NCBI GenBank assembly: GCA_013398615.1
Contig: VZSR01000028.1
Span: 69,159-133,158, forward strand
Source of the DNA: Brachypodius melanocephalos
Lineage: Eukaryota; Chordata; Aves; Passeriformes; Pycnonotidae
DNA: 64,000 nt
Reading direction: 5' to 3'
The position numbers and the translations under genes are program-made. Positions 49,140-61,500 of the stretch are shown piece by piece. The notes below the pieces were generated by a model. The model had not been told where the DNA came from and ran no database searches. It was given only the letters and a program-made list of their open reading frames with translations. The first letter of the stretch is position 1, and every line of letters starts with the position of its first letter.

Positions 49140-50104
49140 ATTTCTTCACCAAAGCACATTATTGTACTTGGCCTTCATCTGTCCTGACTAAACAAGTACA
49201 CCTGCAAAGTGGAGCAAGGCTGAGCCTTGGGAAAGAGGGTGTGGAAAGACTCTGGAGCAGCAGTTTTAGTCACAGGTAAGCATGTCCTCCCAGCAGTGTA
49301 TTTTTAAGTGATAGTGGTACTACAAACAGGTAATGCAGTGGGAGACAAAGAGCTGGAAAAAAATAAACAGTACCAGCACTACAGCCGGTAGCGACTCCAC
49401 AGAAGTGATTTGGACATGAAGATAGTGGTGAGAGGAGCAAGGCAAACGGACCAAAGATGATATGTGTATATGACACAAAATTAATGACCAAGAGCATCTG
49501 TAGCACAGCTAAATTAACAATATTATCCACCTTAACAAATATCCTGAGGGTTGTCAAGTCTGCAACTACCAGAACTTCTACTCTAAAGACTTGTTTCTCT
49601 ATCTAACAGTGATAATTGTGCTTATTTCTTCCTGTTTGTTAGGTAAACAAATAGCAGTGATAGAGTGAAAGACAACCATGACAAACCTTACAAAAAGGCT
49701 GTGATAAATGGCAGCAGTTAAGGCAATTGGAAAATAACTCTATATGTAGTAATGCTCTCTAGCTCCCCACCCAGTTTGCCCTCATGAGGTGTGGTGGAAA
49801 ACATCCATCCCGGTAACAGCCATGAGAAAGACAAGCAGTGTGTTTCTTCTAAAACTAGGCAGAGCAGCTAGCAGGCAAAAACAACACAAAACACAAGTAT
49901 GCTTGTTTTTCCCTGTTTTTCCTCTGTGACCTTGGACATGTCATTTATTTGTCTGACTCTTTTTCTCCTCTGCAAAAATGGAGATAACTACGCAAGAGCT
50001 CTTTAGAATTTACAAACTCTTGAAGGCTGTCAAGCACCAGACTGAGCCAGCAACAAGTACAAGAGAAGAAGGCTGGCAGGCTGATGCTCTTGTGGCAGGG
50101 CCTT

Positions 50105-50362
50105 TTGCTGCAACACAAGAGGTAATGTTTTTGAGCTGTATGAGATTTAGACTACATATAGAGAAGGTATTTTTTACAATCACAGTGAGACACTGAAACA
50201 GACTGGCCAGAGAGGTGATAGAAGCCCCATCCCTGGAAACATCCAAGGTCACACTGGACATGGCTCCTAGCAACCTGCTCCAGTTGAAGATACTTCTGCT
50301 CGTTGAAAGAGAGTTGGACTAGATGACCTTTAAAGGTCCTTTCCAACACAAACCATTCTATG
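50105..50362 (+). mobile_element. CR1 LINE 3' end fragment
   Basis: This is the clearest repeat in the window. It runs from the end of the CR1 reverse-transcriptase region into the 3' UTR. Landmarks in order are ACAAGAGGTAATG near 50115, GAGATTTAGACTA near 50142, CAGTGAGACACTGAAACAGAC near 50185, GCCAGAGAGGTGATAGAAGC at about 50206, CCCCATCCCTGGAAACATCC, GAGTTGGACTAGATGACCTT near 50311, and the terminal TTTCCAACACAAACCATTCT with TATGG. Each matches the known layout of avian CR1 tails. It is 5'-truncated, as most CR1 copies are, and carries scattered substitutions. The left boundary is approximate. CR1 abundance is the main reason to place the window in a bird or other sauropsid. Short frames over it are not genes. 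Confidence 0.92.
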
Positions 50363-50704
50363 GTATTTTAAGCTGTAATTTCACTGCCCTTGGTGTTTTC
50401 TCTTCTTGCCCACTCTAAGATTAAAAAAACCTGCTACTGATTTAACCACTAGAAAAAGGAAAGTCAGTTTAACAGGCAGTAGTTTAATACCTTGAGAAAG
50501 CTTAAATAAAAACTTCCCAATAATGAAGCACTGACTTGGGTCTAGTAACTTCATACTTTGATCTCAACAGGGTAAACGAAGAGTGAGACTGCTACGTGCT
50601 GGCCTTAATATCAATTTGTCCTCCCTTTCAAAGGTCTGCATTTAGGCCTCAAATACTCAGAAAGACGACATTTGTGCTACAAAATATAACCAATGTTGCT
50701 GTTT

Positions 50705-51090
50705 TAGGCATACCAAGGTGAGGTTCCCGTGCCTGTCAGTGTTAGATACGGAGACGGTTTATTAATGGTTATTAATAATGGTTTATTAACAACAGCTGCA
50801 GGCAGAAGAGAGGGCCATCACACCAGGGCTTGCTCACCCTGCAGCACATCCCTCTGCTCCCCCACAGCCTCCAGGCTTTGCCATGAGTGCCCACTGTACA
50901 GCACAACCCAGGGTCCCCACAGAGATGGGGCCTCCTGTGCCCTCTTCCACAAGGGCAACGGGAACTGCTTAGACAAAGCTGGTTTTGGAGCCACAGCCAA
51001 AATCCTCACCTCACTGAGTCAAATGGGAATGTGCCAATGACTCCCACAAGGCTAAACTTCACCCTTTGCTGGACTATGAAGTGTAAGCAG
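50705..51090 (-). mobile_element. Possible old LTR or retrotransposon fragment, minus orientation
   Basis: Read on the minus strand, a GC-rich U3-like stretch (about 51060-50800) leads into TTAATAAACCGTCTCCG (about 50751-50767 on the plus strand). This is an AATAAA in a context often seen at LTR R regions. A small duplication has repeated GGTTTATTAA at 50756-50765 and 50780-50789. No TG...CA termini or target duplication could be fixed, and no family is recognised. It may instead be a non-repetitive GC-rich patch. Confidence 0.22.
50756..50790 (+). repeat. Short imperfect tandem repeat (TTAATGG-like)
   Basis: GGTTTATTAATGGTTATTAA is followed by TAATGGTTTATTAAC. The 10-mer GGTTTATTAA repeats at an offset of 24 bases. 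Confidence 0.75.
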
Positions 51091-54000
51091 CCCTGACTCT
51101 CTTCCAACACCACACTGATGCTTGGAGAGTGCAAGAACGTGCACATAATCATTGTCCTGTGTCACTTAAACTGCATCAATCTGCATTTTTCTTTCAGAAC
51201 AATTTCCAGAAGCAGGATATTTTAAGATTTTATTTCATGTTGAATTATACTTTAAAATAAACCCTTATATTTAATTTTCAAGTTATTATTCATGTTATTT
51301 CATGACAGAGATCAATGATAACATTAAATACAACACATTGTACTCAGTCATGTCACAAGCTTTATAAACATAATGACACGTCAGATTAAGGAACACACAA
51401 ATACTCTCATTTTTAAGGGTGACTACTGGTACTTGGAACTCATGGAACTTCTTACTTTATTTTCTAGGTCAAAATATATCCTTTTCCCCTCTGTAATAAG
51501 AGTTGTTGTTATTTTCCAGATCAAACTATTTCTAAACTGAAGAACAGCTGCTTTCAATATCTTTGAGCTTCTAGTATTAAATTAAAACACCTTTTTTCAA
51601 CTATGGGATCTTTCAGGGACTACAATTACTCAGAAATAATGCAAACCCTGTATGTTTTAGCTATCTATAAAAGCACGTCACATTTCAAACTAAAGTGCTC
51701 TGTTAGTTAATTTTAACTTTCCAGTGCCTTCTAATATACTTAAGAAAAAATCCAATGCAACCTTTTTCTGTCTACAGAAAGAAAACTTAATAACATGTTG
51801 CAACTTCTAACACAAAATGTTTTGATGTAAATCAGCTCCATGTCTGAGATAAGAAATGGAAAAAGTTGAACGAATCCAGTTTATTAGAAAAGGACAGTTT
51901 AAATTTTGATTTAATAACTTGGAACTTGGAAAAGTTGTTCATCATTTTACTTCCACAGCAGAAAAGTTGCTAAAAGTTTCAAGTTTCTATCCGACTCTAC
52001 TTTTCCAATACTTTCAGTTTTTGATTTATTATTAGCCAAGAACAAACTTCTAATACCAGGTTTTTGCCAATAATGCCGCAGCCACAAGAAGGAACATCTT
52101 ACAGAAGGGAGTCAGAGCAGCACAGTGCCGAGGGGAGACCAGGAGTACCTGCTCAGACCAGAGCCATGCTCTGGCCACTAACAAATTTTCCATGAGCAAA
52201 GGAATTTCCAGAGCAAATAAGTTACTTACTGGACCTACATGTTCTCCCACTGCAAGAGACTTCCTTTTCATAAGGCAGCTCATCACACCCAAATGACATT
52301 CTGTAACCAGCTTCCCAACGAAAATATTGGCATAAGATTTTACTCACATTGCTTTCTCGTCATGCAACCTCACCACTGCCCTGGCACTCCTAGGAAACCA
52401 GCTTGGGAAAAGGAGCTGGATGGAATAGTAAAGTCCCAGTTCCCTTGCTCACCACAGGCTGCAGCTCCCCTTAGATATCTTTTGACTTGCTCCAGCAATA
52501 CCAAAATGAGGATACATATTTCCTAACTTGCAAACCTAGCTAATTAAATCCTACACACCCATTTTGACTAAGTGGAAGAGAACAGGCCTTCTCCTGGCCT
52601 CCTAAGTGCAGAACACTCTTGTGAAGAGTGAAGAAATCACTGCCTAAACAATGAGAAACCATTATGATTTTGTGGGCAAAATAATGCACATAGACAGAAC
52701 TGTGCAGAAGTTGAATTATACGCATCAGACCATGATTTCTTCTGGGGCTTCTCTCATTTTTTGGGACAACCCAGGAAAAGAAAGATCAAGGCAGAGGAGA
52801 GAAGGCTGAGCAGCATGCAGAACAGGAAGAAACAGCAGAACATTGAGAGGAGGAGTGATTTCAGCCAAAGCTGAAGCAGAGCCGGCACCTTTCTCTAGGC
52901 TCAGACACAAGCATTTCCAAGTACAGCACCCAACCACAGCCATCAACAGCCACAGAGGACAGCCCTGCTGTGGGTCAACCGGGGGAACGCCCCGCAGCTC
53001 CCACCGCCCAGCCCCAGGGGACAGCAGCCACACTGCTGCCAACATTCTCTGTAACCACTCACACAGTGACCTCCACATGGCTTACTCTGCAGTAAATCCT
53101 CATCAGCATTTACTCTGAGGAATTAAAGGATTACTTCACTAGAACTGCCTGAAATAAACACCTCAAAGACAACTTATTTAATAGTTTACTAAATGAACAA
53201 GCCCAGTTTAGTTGATGCATCCCTAAGGGCAGAACAAGATTAAGCAGTGGCCTCCTGTTGCCCTCTCCCAATCCCCATCAACCTCACCCCAGCACAGGCA
53301 CCAGGCTCCTCCTGCACCACATCTCAGGTCCTCTGCCAGACTCCTCACCTGCCTTCCCACTGGGGCAGCACCCAACCTGTCTCTCCTGCTTTTGAGCATC
53401 AAGAACTCTCTTCTGCTTTAGCCAGCACTAGCCCTGAGGGCCAGGCTGCACATGCCTCTCTATCAGCACACTACAGGGCTGATCCCATAACCCTTTATTG
53501 CTGCAAGAAACCCCATCAAGCTTTCATTTTTAACAGGAGCCAGACAGCCCAGGAGCAGAGGAGAACTAAGAAGCGTGCAAGGAGGCACAGAAAAGGTTGG
53601 GATCTTGCAGCCCAACTGTTAGGAACACACAATGAATGTACATTAATCTAAGATTCAAACTCATTTGGATTATTTTGGGGTTTTTTACATCCAAAGCATT
53701 ATATGAAGTCTGGAAAATTCTAAGCATTATTTTTCCTTTAAATCAAGCATGGCTAATGTCCAAGTGCTTCCAGAACATCAGCTGAAAGCACAACCAAGCT
53801 AGCCTCTAGACTGCAGATATTCAGCACCGTTACATTATAGAGATGCCCAAATTCCATAGTTTGTGTCACATTCAAGTGACACCAAAGAGAAGCTCAGTAA
53901 GGAGATGTTACGACTTTTTTTAAAGGAAAAGAGAATCTAGCCACCCCCTCACCCTCTTTGTTATCTGGAATGCAGATAACAGAAAGAGAAACCAATGCAT

Positions 54001-56738
54001 CCAGTGGAGACACCTCAACTGAGAATTCATTATTAAAATCCAATTATTAGTGATCCCCAATCCTTTTAACAATGTTTTCTCAATTTCATGACATAAGCTT
54101 CAGAAAAGAACACAGTAACTCAATACCAGTCAAATGCCTTGAGGAATTCATTCCTAGATACTTACAGAAGTTGAAGGAGACAGAAAAGGAATGTCCTTCC
54201 CAAAGGAGTTTTCTGCATGTTAAGCATGGAGACCTCTGCATCACTGGCCTCATCTTTCCCATCTATTTATCTTGTCTGGAAGGCCAGAAACTCCACGTTT
54301 ATTCCAAGCCAGGTGTCAGCACAGGTGCACCTAAAGTTAAGATCACCAAGTTCCAATTAACACTACTTAATCTGTTACTAATGGAAACACACAAACTTCC
54401 CAGCTGCTGTAATTCAACATACAAAGGTTGTGACTTGGGTTGAGCTGATGCCAGGAGCTAAGGAAATACCCAGGCTCTCTGTGGATTCCATTTTGGCTGT
54501 TTCAGACAATCAGCAAGCCCTGGACTAAGCCCTGTGCCAGCTGCTCCTAATAACAACCATGAACCCAGCCACAGCTACATCAACCATTTCCATCAAAGCC
54601 CAGTGATAACACAAGGAGAAACCCACACACTCTCCCTCACTATAAAGAAAGTCTATTTCTGCAGCCTTAAGAAAGCCTCAGGAACTCTAATGAATTTAGT
54701 AGTACTCTCCTATTTGCACCCTAATTACAGTGTCTATATATGCACACAAATATAAATTATTATAAAAATTTTGTCTAGTCTGCTTTTTTCTATGATCATC
54801 AGGACCTGTGCTATGGAAAAGAACTTTGGAATACAGAGTAGTAAAAACAAAAATATAACAGCACAACTGTAGGCACCTTTTGTGCAGCCACAGTCTTTGG
54901 TATTTATTTTTGGGTTGTTCCTTCAATATATCTTCCAGCCAGTACAGTATAGTCTTCATATAAATTAAAATTAAGAGAAAAAATAATTCCCAATCATTTG
55001 CAATAGCAGGAGTAAGCATTTCATCTCCCTTACCAGGCTTCCACACAGACCACATGGAAGCAAAACTGTGAGGAGCCCATTTCATCTGCTTTGTTTGCAA
55101 TTTTGAAACAAGAGGAGTTTTGGCATCTGCTGCTAACAGCTCAAGTTCACAATCATTTGCAGTCTGCCTTGAGAAGTGTCAGGCAGTAGCTACAACAATG
55201 TTTTGTGGGATCTCAGAGATTTCAATAGAGGTTATGTATCCATACTTTCATCACTTTTTATGAAGTGTTCTAAGTGTTAATAATGAAATCGGCCAGAGAC
55301 TATTAAATACTAACTGAAGTGACAGCTCTGCTATATTATTACAGTGTTTGCACAGCAATCATTCCACAGGTTAAGTTATTTTAGGATGAGTGGTGTTTAA
55401 ATTAAATATAGTCCCCTGTGTTCTTGTTTCATTTAAAGTCTACCACAGACTGCCTGCCTTAACATTGTGCAGAGTCAGTAAGTTTTGCTGAGCCTCATTT
55501 GTTTGTTTTGCCTTCACCCCTTAGTATTCTTTTTGCCATGCAAGAGATGAGGAATTTGAAAGAGTCCTGCTGCAATATTTCACAGGCTTTAATAGCACAA
55601 ACCACCACAGAGCATGAATGATGGTGGAAACCAGGCTGAAATAATTTAACCCAAATAGCACACACAAACTTTATGCACCATCTTAGCCAATCTAAGTTTC
55701 CAAGTTTTTCTGCAAAAGTCAGAGCCACATTGGGCCAAAGTGAACAAGGACAGCAAATTCCAGGTCTGTTGTATCCAGGTCTTTCTGTATAAGCACAGAT
55801 AACAGAGATACTGTATTTAAGTCAGAAAGAACAGCTTCCACCTTTGCTATGCTGTTAACATGGCTGTACACAAGTACTTACCTACTCAAGAGCATTTTTC
55901 AGAGGCATATTATCTCCTTCAGACAATTTATGGCATTAGTGAGATTTAACTAATAGCTTTCCTGAAAAGTGAGCACATTGCAATAGCTGTAATACACCTA
56001 TTTCTCAATAGGGAAATATTTCAAGCTGTAGTTTATACTCCACTTTCCCCAGTGGGTTGAAAACCCATAACAAACATTAGCATCGTATCCATTATTAATA
56101 CTTACTCAAGCACATTTTAATAAATACTACATACATATGCATATAAGTACATACCCTACATCAGCCTTTGAATGCTCATGGCAAGGTATTTCCCAGAGCA
56201 TGTACTGTTCCTGCTATGGCACCAAGAACATTTACGGTTAGTTGAGATACAGTCCAATTTGTAGGAGTAGAAAGAGGAAAGAGACTAGCACTATGAGGCT
56301 GCAGAAGAACAAAGATGAAAAAAAAGCAATGAGTTAGATGGAGGATGATCCCTTCCCAAAAGCACTGCTTAAGAATAAGCACAGCCCACACTGGGTGAGG
56401 AGGCCACATTCAGTCACAGGGCTTATTTCAATTTTAACATGAAATTACTATACTAAGCCTGGAGTGGATGAGGGAGAGAGAAGAAGCAGGATACTCTAAT
56501 AATAATTTTTATTACCATGAGAGCTGTAACAAGATCAGACCCAATGGAAAAATGGATAAAAACCTCTCCCTAACATCTGAAGATACTCCAGCAGGGCAGG
56601 GACCAGTGCATTCAACACAGCAAAGTTCAAGTTAGTCAAACTCCAGTACCAGTAGTTTTTCAGAAACAGGACAGACCACAACCACAATAATCTGATCCAT
56701 ATTCAGCACTATACCTCCATATATATATATAGAGCCAT

Positions 56739-56803
56739 TAAAAACAAACAAACAAAACAAAACAAACAAACAAAACCCAAAAGAAACAAACAAAAAACCC
56801 CCA
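56739..56803 (+). repeat. (AAAC)n-like A/C-rich tract
   Basis: Repeated AAAC units broken by AAAAC and CCC. It is the complementary-strand counterpart in composition of the T/G tract at 58388-58563. Confidence 0.85.
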
Positions 56804-56937
56804 CAAGCACTTCAAAAGACATTTGTTTAGGAAACACTTGTGTTATCTTAATGTACTTCAGCCTCTCATTCCTCTACCAAAGCTACTCATCATCAAGAGC
56901 CTGATAGCCTCAGTGACATAAAACCAGAATAACTTAC

Positions 56938-56985
56938 CTGCCCATCCTGTGGAAAGGAGCCTACACAAAACCGAGGACACCTATT
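56938..56985 (-). other. Candidate 48-nt exon with a consensus donor
   Basis: On the minus strand, CCTTTTTCATAG (acceptor at 56986-56987) is followed by 48 bases and GGGCAG|GTAAGT (donor at 56932-56937), one of the best 5' splice sites in the window. One frame is open over all 16 codons (NRCPRFCVGSFPQDGQ), with an in-frame TAG just outside at the acceptor. It is short, and micro-exons of this size are easily found by chance; no partner exon is identified. Confidence 0.17.
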
Positions 56986-58387
56986 CTATGAAAAAGGTCA
57001 GTCCTCCAACTCAACATGAATAGTGGAGTTTTATTCACCTCCTTTTTGAAACATTGAACTATGGAAAGCTGAGCTTTGAGCAGTTGGGCAAGAATGACAT
57101 GAAATTATCAAAACATCTACTTCACAATTACCTGAATTTGTATTTGTGGAATAGTAAAGCCTTTGGGAATCATATTCAAAGATCAAAAGATCTATTTTCT
57201 GGATGCTCAAAGGAACCCCTTAAAAAGATTCTGCGGTTCTGAGCAGACAAGATCATCACTTCTAGAGCTAGAGTCCTTTTAGCTGTCATGAGGCAGAGGT
57301 TTCAAATCCCCAGATAACTGAAAATCTTGACACACACCACATGTTCCCAGAGTTTGCCATGCTAGAAACACTGCTGAACACAGTAGGCCCCCTCAGCTGA
57401 GAATTATTTAAGTCATGTGTAGATATTTGCAGGGTCAGGGGCCTGAGCAATAAAGAGCTCATGGGATATACTGTAATAAAAACTGGAACTAGCAAATTCT
57501 TGCTTGAGTAGCATTTATAAAGATTTATTGTAAATATATGTAAACATTAAGTAATAAATGTTGCAAAATATCAGAATGTCACAGGCTTTAGCTGCTCTGT
57601 GTGAAAACATTTTACCTAAGATAGCTTTTAAAATAGTCCATGAATATCCATGCTTTGCCATCTGCTTTTGAATTGAATGATCCCTCGAAAGCAGCACCAT
57701 AAATATTTCCACAAATGAGTGATCTGTTCACATTATATCCCCTAATGCTATCTTATGGCAGAGCAAACAAATAACTCACATGTCACATCACTGCACGCAG
57801 CAACAATAAGGTGCACTCTGACTGGGTTTTAGCACATTACTAAGAACTGCATCACTGGTTGTCTCTGAGGATCTAACCTGGCTTTTTAGAGACATATTTC
57901 TTGACAGCCTGTCAAGAAAGGCTGGAGATGCACATTGAAGAAAGAATACCTTTAGCATCTCATTTTTTCAGACATGATGAATTCTAATCTGGGATGAATC
58001 TCAAAAAGATCTGAACAAAAGGATGAATAGGAAGTAGCAAAAGAGGATTTACAAAGGTGGTTTTATAAATGAAGTCTTAAAGGCAGAATATGCAAAAGGA
58101 AATTTTTATGCATTAGTTATAAAATCTGCTAGTCTAGTCAATATTTTAAAATACAAGAAATTAATTTGCTATAATTATACAATTGTTAGCTTTTTTCAAA
58201 ATGCTCTCAAGAGCTTTTTGGGAGACAATGAGCATTGTAGCAGCCAGGCAAATGCACATACAAGGTTCACTGAAGTTCATTGACTGAAGAAAATATTTCC
58301 TGGTTGCTGTTCACAAAACTCCAGGTCTCTGCTGGATCTTTCCAGCAATGGATTCAGGCTGAAAAGAGGGCTTTGATCTGATTTTGG

Positions 58388-58563
58388 CTTTTTTGGGTGG
58401 TTTTTTTTTTTTGTTTGTTTGTTTGTTTGTTTGTTTGTTTGTTTGTTTGGGGTGGTTTGTTGTTTTTTTTGTGGGTTTTTTTGGTTTTTTTTTTTGGTTT
58501 GGTTTTTTGTTTGTTTGTTTTTGTTTTTTGGGGGGGTTTTGTTTGTTTTTTGTTTTTTGTTTT
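58388..58563 (+). repeat. Long T/G-rich low-complexity block with (GTTT)9
   Basis: About 175 bases consist almost only of T and G. They include nine perfect GTTT units at about 58413-58448, GGGG at 58449-58452 and a G run of seven near 58530. The strand asymmetry is nearly complete. Reading frames over it on both strands are low-complexity artefacts (Lys/Asn/Thr/Gln-rich on one strand, Phe/Val/Gly/Leu-rich on the other). Confidence 0.9.
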
Positions 58564-61500
58564 CTGTCTGGCATTGAGCAGATGAGAGGAGAGAGGTGCT
58601 GAGCGGTGTGAGGAGTACGTTCACTCTCCCTTCAAGCTTTTGCTCTCCAAAGCCCCACTGTCAGTCAGGTTTGATGAAATCAGCAGCTTTGCCCTAGAAA
58701 TGGGCTGGTTTGGGTGCCTACATAGAGGCAAGGAGAGCTTAAAATAAACGTTGTCCCTGGTGTAGCAAGGCCAGGGAGGTTTTCCAAGGCTCTGTACCAG
58801 CCAAGTGCTGTGGCACTTGCTGAGTCTGCTCAATGTCTGCAGCTCCCTAGTGGAAAACCCTGTTGTTCCTTTTATTGTAAAGTAACCACTAAAGAAAGCC
58901 ATGTAGTGGGGGAGTAAGGTCAAATGCTAAAGGCAGATGAACAAAACCAGTCTGCTCTACACTTGACACCACATCACTTTCTGATTTTTTACTTCAAAAA
59001 AGAATGAAGTAAAGCACTGCTTTAGTAAGGCTCATTTGTTTGTCAGAAATAAAGCATTCAGAGGCACAAGTGGGGAAATTATGAAGGAAGAAGAGTTAAA
59101 GTGCACTTAATGCAGTTTTCCTTATAGAAGCCATTCTTGTGACAGATGTCCTGGTCTCCTTGCCCTCCTAAAAGGAAAGAAATAGTCCTGCAGGTGGACA
59201 GTAAACAAAACTTCAACTAGATTGATTGTTTCAGGGACACACCCTATGCTGAAGTAGCTAACAGCACTGGCTGACTAACCTCAAAGCTGGTTTTTCCTGT
59301 GAGGAAAGACCTTTTCCTCTATGTTGCTGCTGGAGAGTGTCCTTTGGGGCTAACTGTGCCTGGCAATTAGGAAGCTGACTTAACATCACAGCATCTAATG
59401 TTATATCTAACTTTGCCCTTGGGTCAACTGGTAACATCAAGGACATTACCCACTGGCTAACAAAAAACAAAAATGAGGCATGGTTGCAGAAGTAATAATA
59501 CTCATACAATGGCACAAAGACCTATAGGTTCTAAGAAAATTAAGAATACCAGATGTTACTGTTCTTTCCAGTTGCCATGCAACCACAGCCACCCTGCTAT
59601 GCTTCGCCTTCCTAATCTCCTTAACAGCTAACTCTAAAACAAGTACAATTAATTCCCCAATGAACAAGACAGGACATGACCCAGTCCTGTGGTTACAGGA
59701 GTACTTTGATTGTTTGTATATAAACACTAAACAGATACAGCACCAGCACACGGCGTGGCACAGAGCTGGTATTTTGTACGATGAACACAAGTCATTGTTG
59801 CAAACGATGAACTTTCCTGTAGCACAGGTTTTTACAACTACCCCTAACAGATATTCCTTATGCTGCTTAGGAGACAGTCTCTGCCAGTTCTCTGTGATCC
59901 AGGCAGCCTCTTACCCTAGAAACCCAGATAGAAATGAGTGTGCTGCGCTTCAGCTGAGCAGCATGTAGAGCATTGGACACGTGGAGCCCATTTATGCCCT
60001 CTGAAACAGCTTTATGAATAATGATCATATTTTCTCTTTTAAGAGCAATGTCTCAGGTGATCTGCTGTGTTGTAGTTTTTAAACAAATAGCTTCTGTACC
60101 ATATATATAAAAACATGATTGTTGTAGCTGTGCTTAATCAGATCACTTCCATTACCAATAAAATGGATGGTGAACAGTCACTACTGCTTCTGACAAATAC
60201 TTGTGTTTATAGAATTATAGAAAGTAATAAATACTCAAAAATCCCTTTGATGCTGATGTGGTTCTCATTTACACCAGGCATAGACCCATGATACTAATAT
60301 TTCTGCATAGCTTCCTGACACAGGGCAGAGCTGGTGAGCAGCCACAGAAATTATTCAATTAGCACTGAATATGAAGATATCCCAGGGTTTCTGATTCAGC
60401 ATTTAAGATTGTATTGTAATGATTGTAGATTGTACAAGTGACATGCCAGTTTTGTGCAATGCCTTATTTCACAATATGGAGAGAGAAATACATGAAAGTG
60501 GAAAAAGCTGTTCCATTAAATTTTGTGTGAATTCAAGCTTGGGAGGAAGCATGTATTTGCATATAAACTGCGTAGGAATAATAATGATATTTTGTTTTTC
60601 CAAAATGATAGCTTTCTGATATTTTTAAAGGTCTTCTTAAGTGATAAATACTTCAGTTAAGCGATCACGTGATAGATATGCTCTCAAGCATTTACAAGTG
60701 GTGAAAATTCTCTGTGCATCAGCTGTAGAAGATACTGTATTGGGAAGCGCAACATATTTGGCTGTGCAATAGAGTAGTGTTAAATCCTTTCTTTTTCACA
60801 CCTCCTGTGAATGTCCCATTCCCTCTCAAAACTTCTCATGATGGATTGCTATTCCTGCTTTCAGCCCACTGCCAGAAGTCACCACATTCTCCCAACATAA
60901 TCGGATTTCCCAGGTTGAGCTGTCCACTTTTGATATAATGACCTTGACAATCCCGCAGAAACCAGGAAAGAATTAAACAGCTACGTGTGCCAGGGCCTCA
61001 TCTTCAGAATAACAAAATTATATGTTGGTTTAAGCACCAAGAGCACACTCATGCCTGGAACTCTTCTTCCAAAGATGTCCTCCAAAGGCTTCTGATGCAT
61101 GGTTGGAAACACAGCACTGTAGCCTTGTTGTGTTGGCCAACGAAGAGAAGAACAGGACTGACTGGTTACTCCCAAAAAATATCAATAAGTGGATGGTTAT
61201 CTGGCAGTTTGGGGCTTTTAAGATGGAGGCTGATCGGAAGCAAGTTAGCATGGGCAGGGGTGTTAGAATTTATTTGGTCTGATGGAGCAGTATCTGAACT
61301 ATGTTGTGTGTAAGTCAAATTGATCTTACCCTTGGCTTCATGGAACAAGTATGTGCTTGTCCAAATCATGCTTTCATGAGTTCATCAGGTTTTCAGGTTT
61401 GCCAGTTTTCATCCACTGTTATTCAGAGCAAGGTTCACAGAAAACAATCACATGTTGTCTGCATAAAAACTCTGCATAGCTGTGTCCTAGGGCCAACTCA

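Larger units (their letters stand above)
33619..50104. other. Non-genic stretch with scattered candidate exons and small repeats
   Basis: No gene is supported. Apart from separate entries, it holds A/C-rich blocks at 33735-33790 and 40569-40611 and an A run of 14 at 41223-41236. Short (TA)n runs occur near 41915-41927. A 9-bp tandem pair (AGTACATGA) lies at about 43625-43642. GC-richer patches at about 37400-37700, 39770-39960, 45440-45640 and 47160-47460 have frames open on both strands without any recognisable protein. Confidence 0.55.

Noticed and set aside
50010..50349. Frames over the CR1 fragment on both strands
   Set aside because: They are parts of the truncated CR1 tail and untranslated region or of its antisense, with no intact reverse transcriptase segment.
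53247..53651. 134-codon plus-strand frame with a basic segment (RRTKKRARRHRK)
   Set aside because: It lies in a GC-rich patch with no start-site context or recognisable domain. The basic run follows from an A/G-rich stretch.
58277..58624. Minus-strand 115-codon and overlapping frames rich in Lys, Asn, Gln and Thr, with plus-strand Phe/Gly/Val counterparts
   Set aside because: They are translations of the T/G low-complexity block, not proteins.
60210..60232. TATAGAATTATAGAA, like the octamer repeats at a minus-strand CR1 end
   Set aside because: The adjoining sequence lacks the GGTTGGAAGGGACCT-type block expected beside it.
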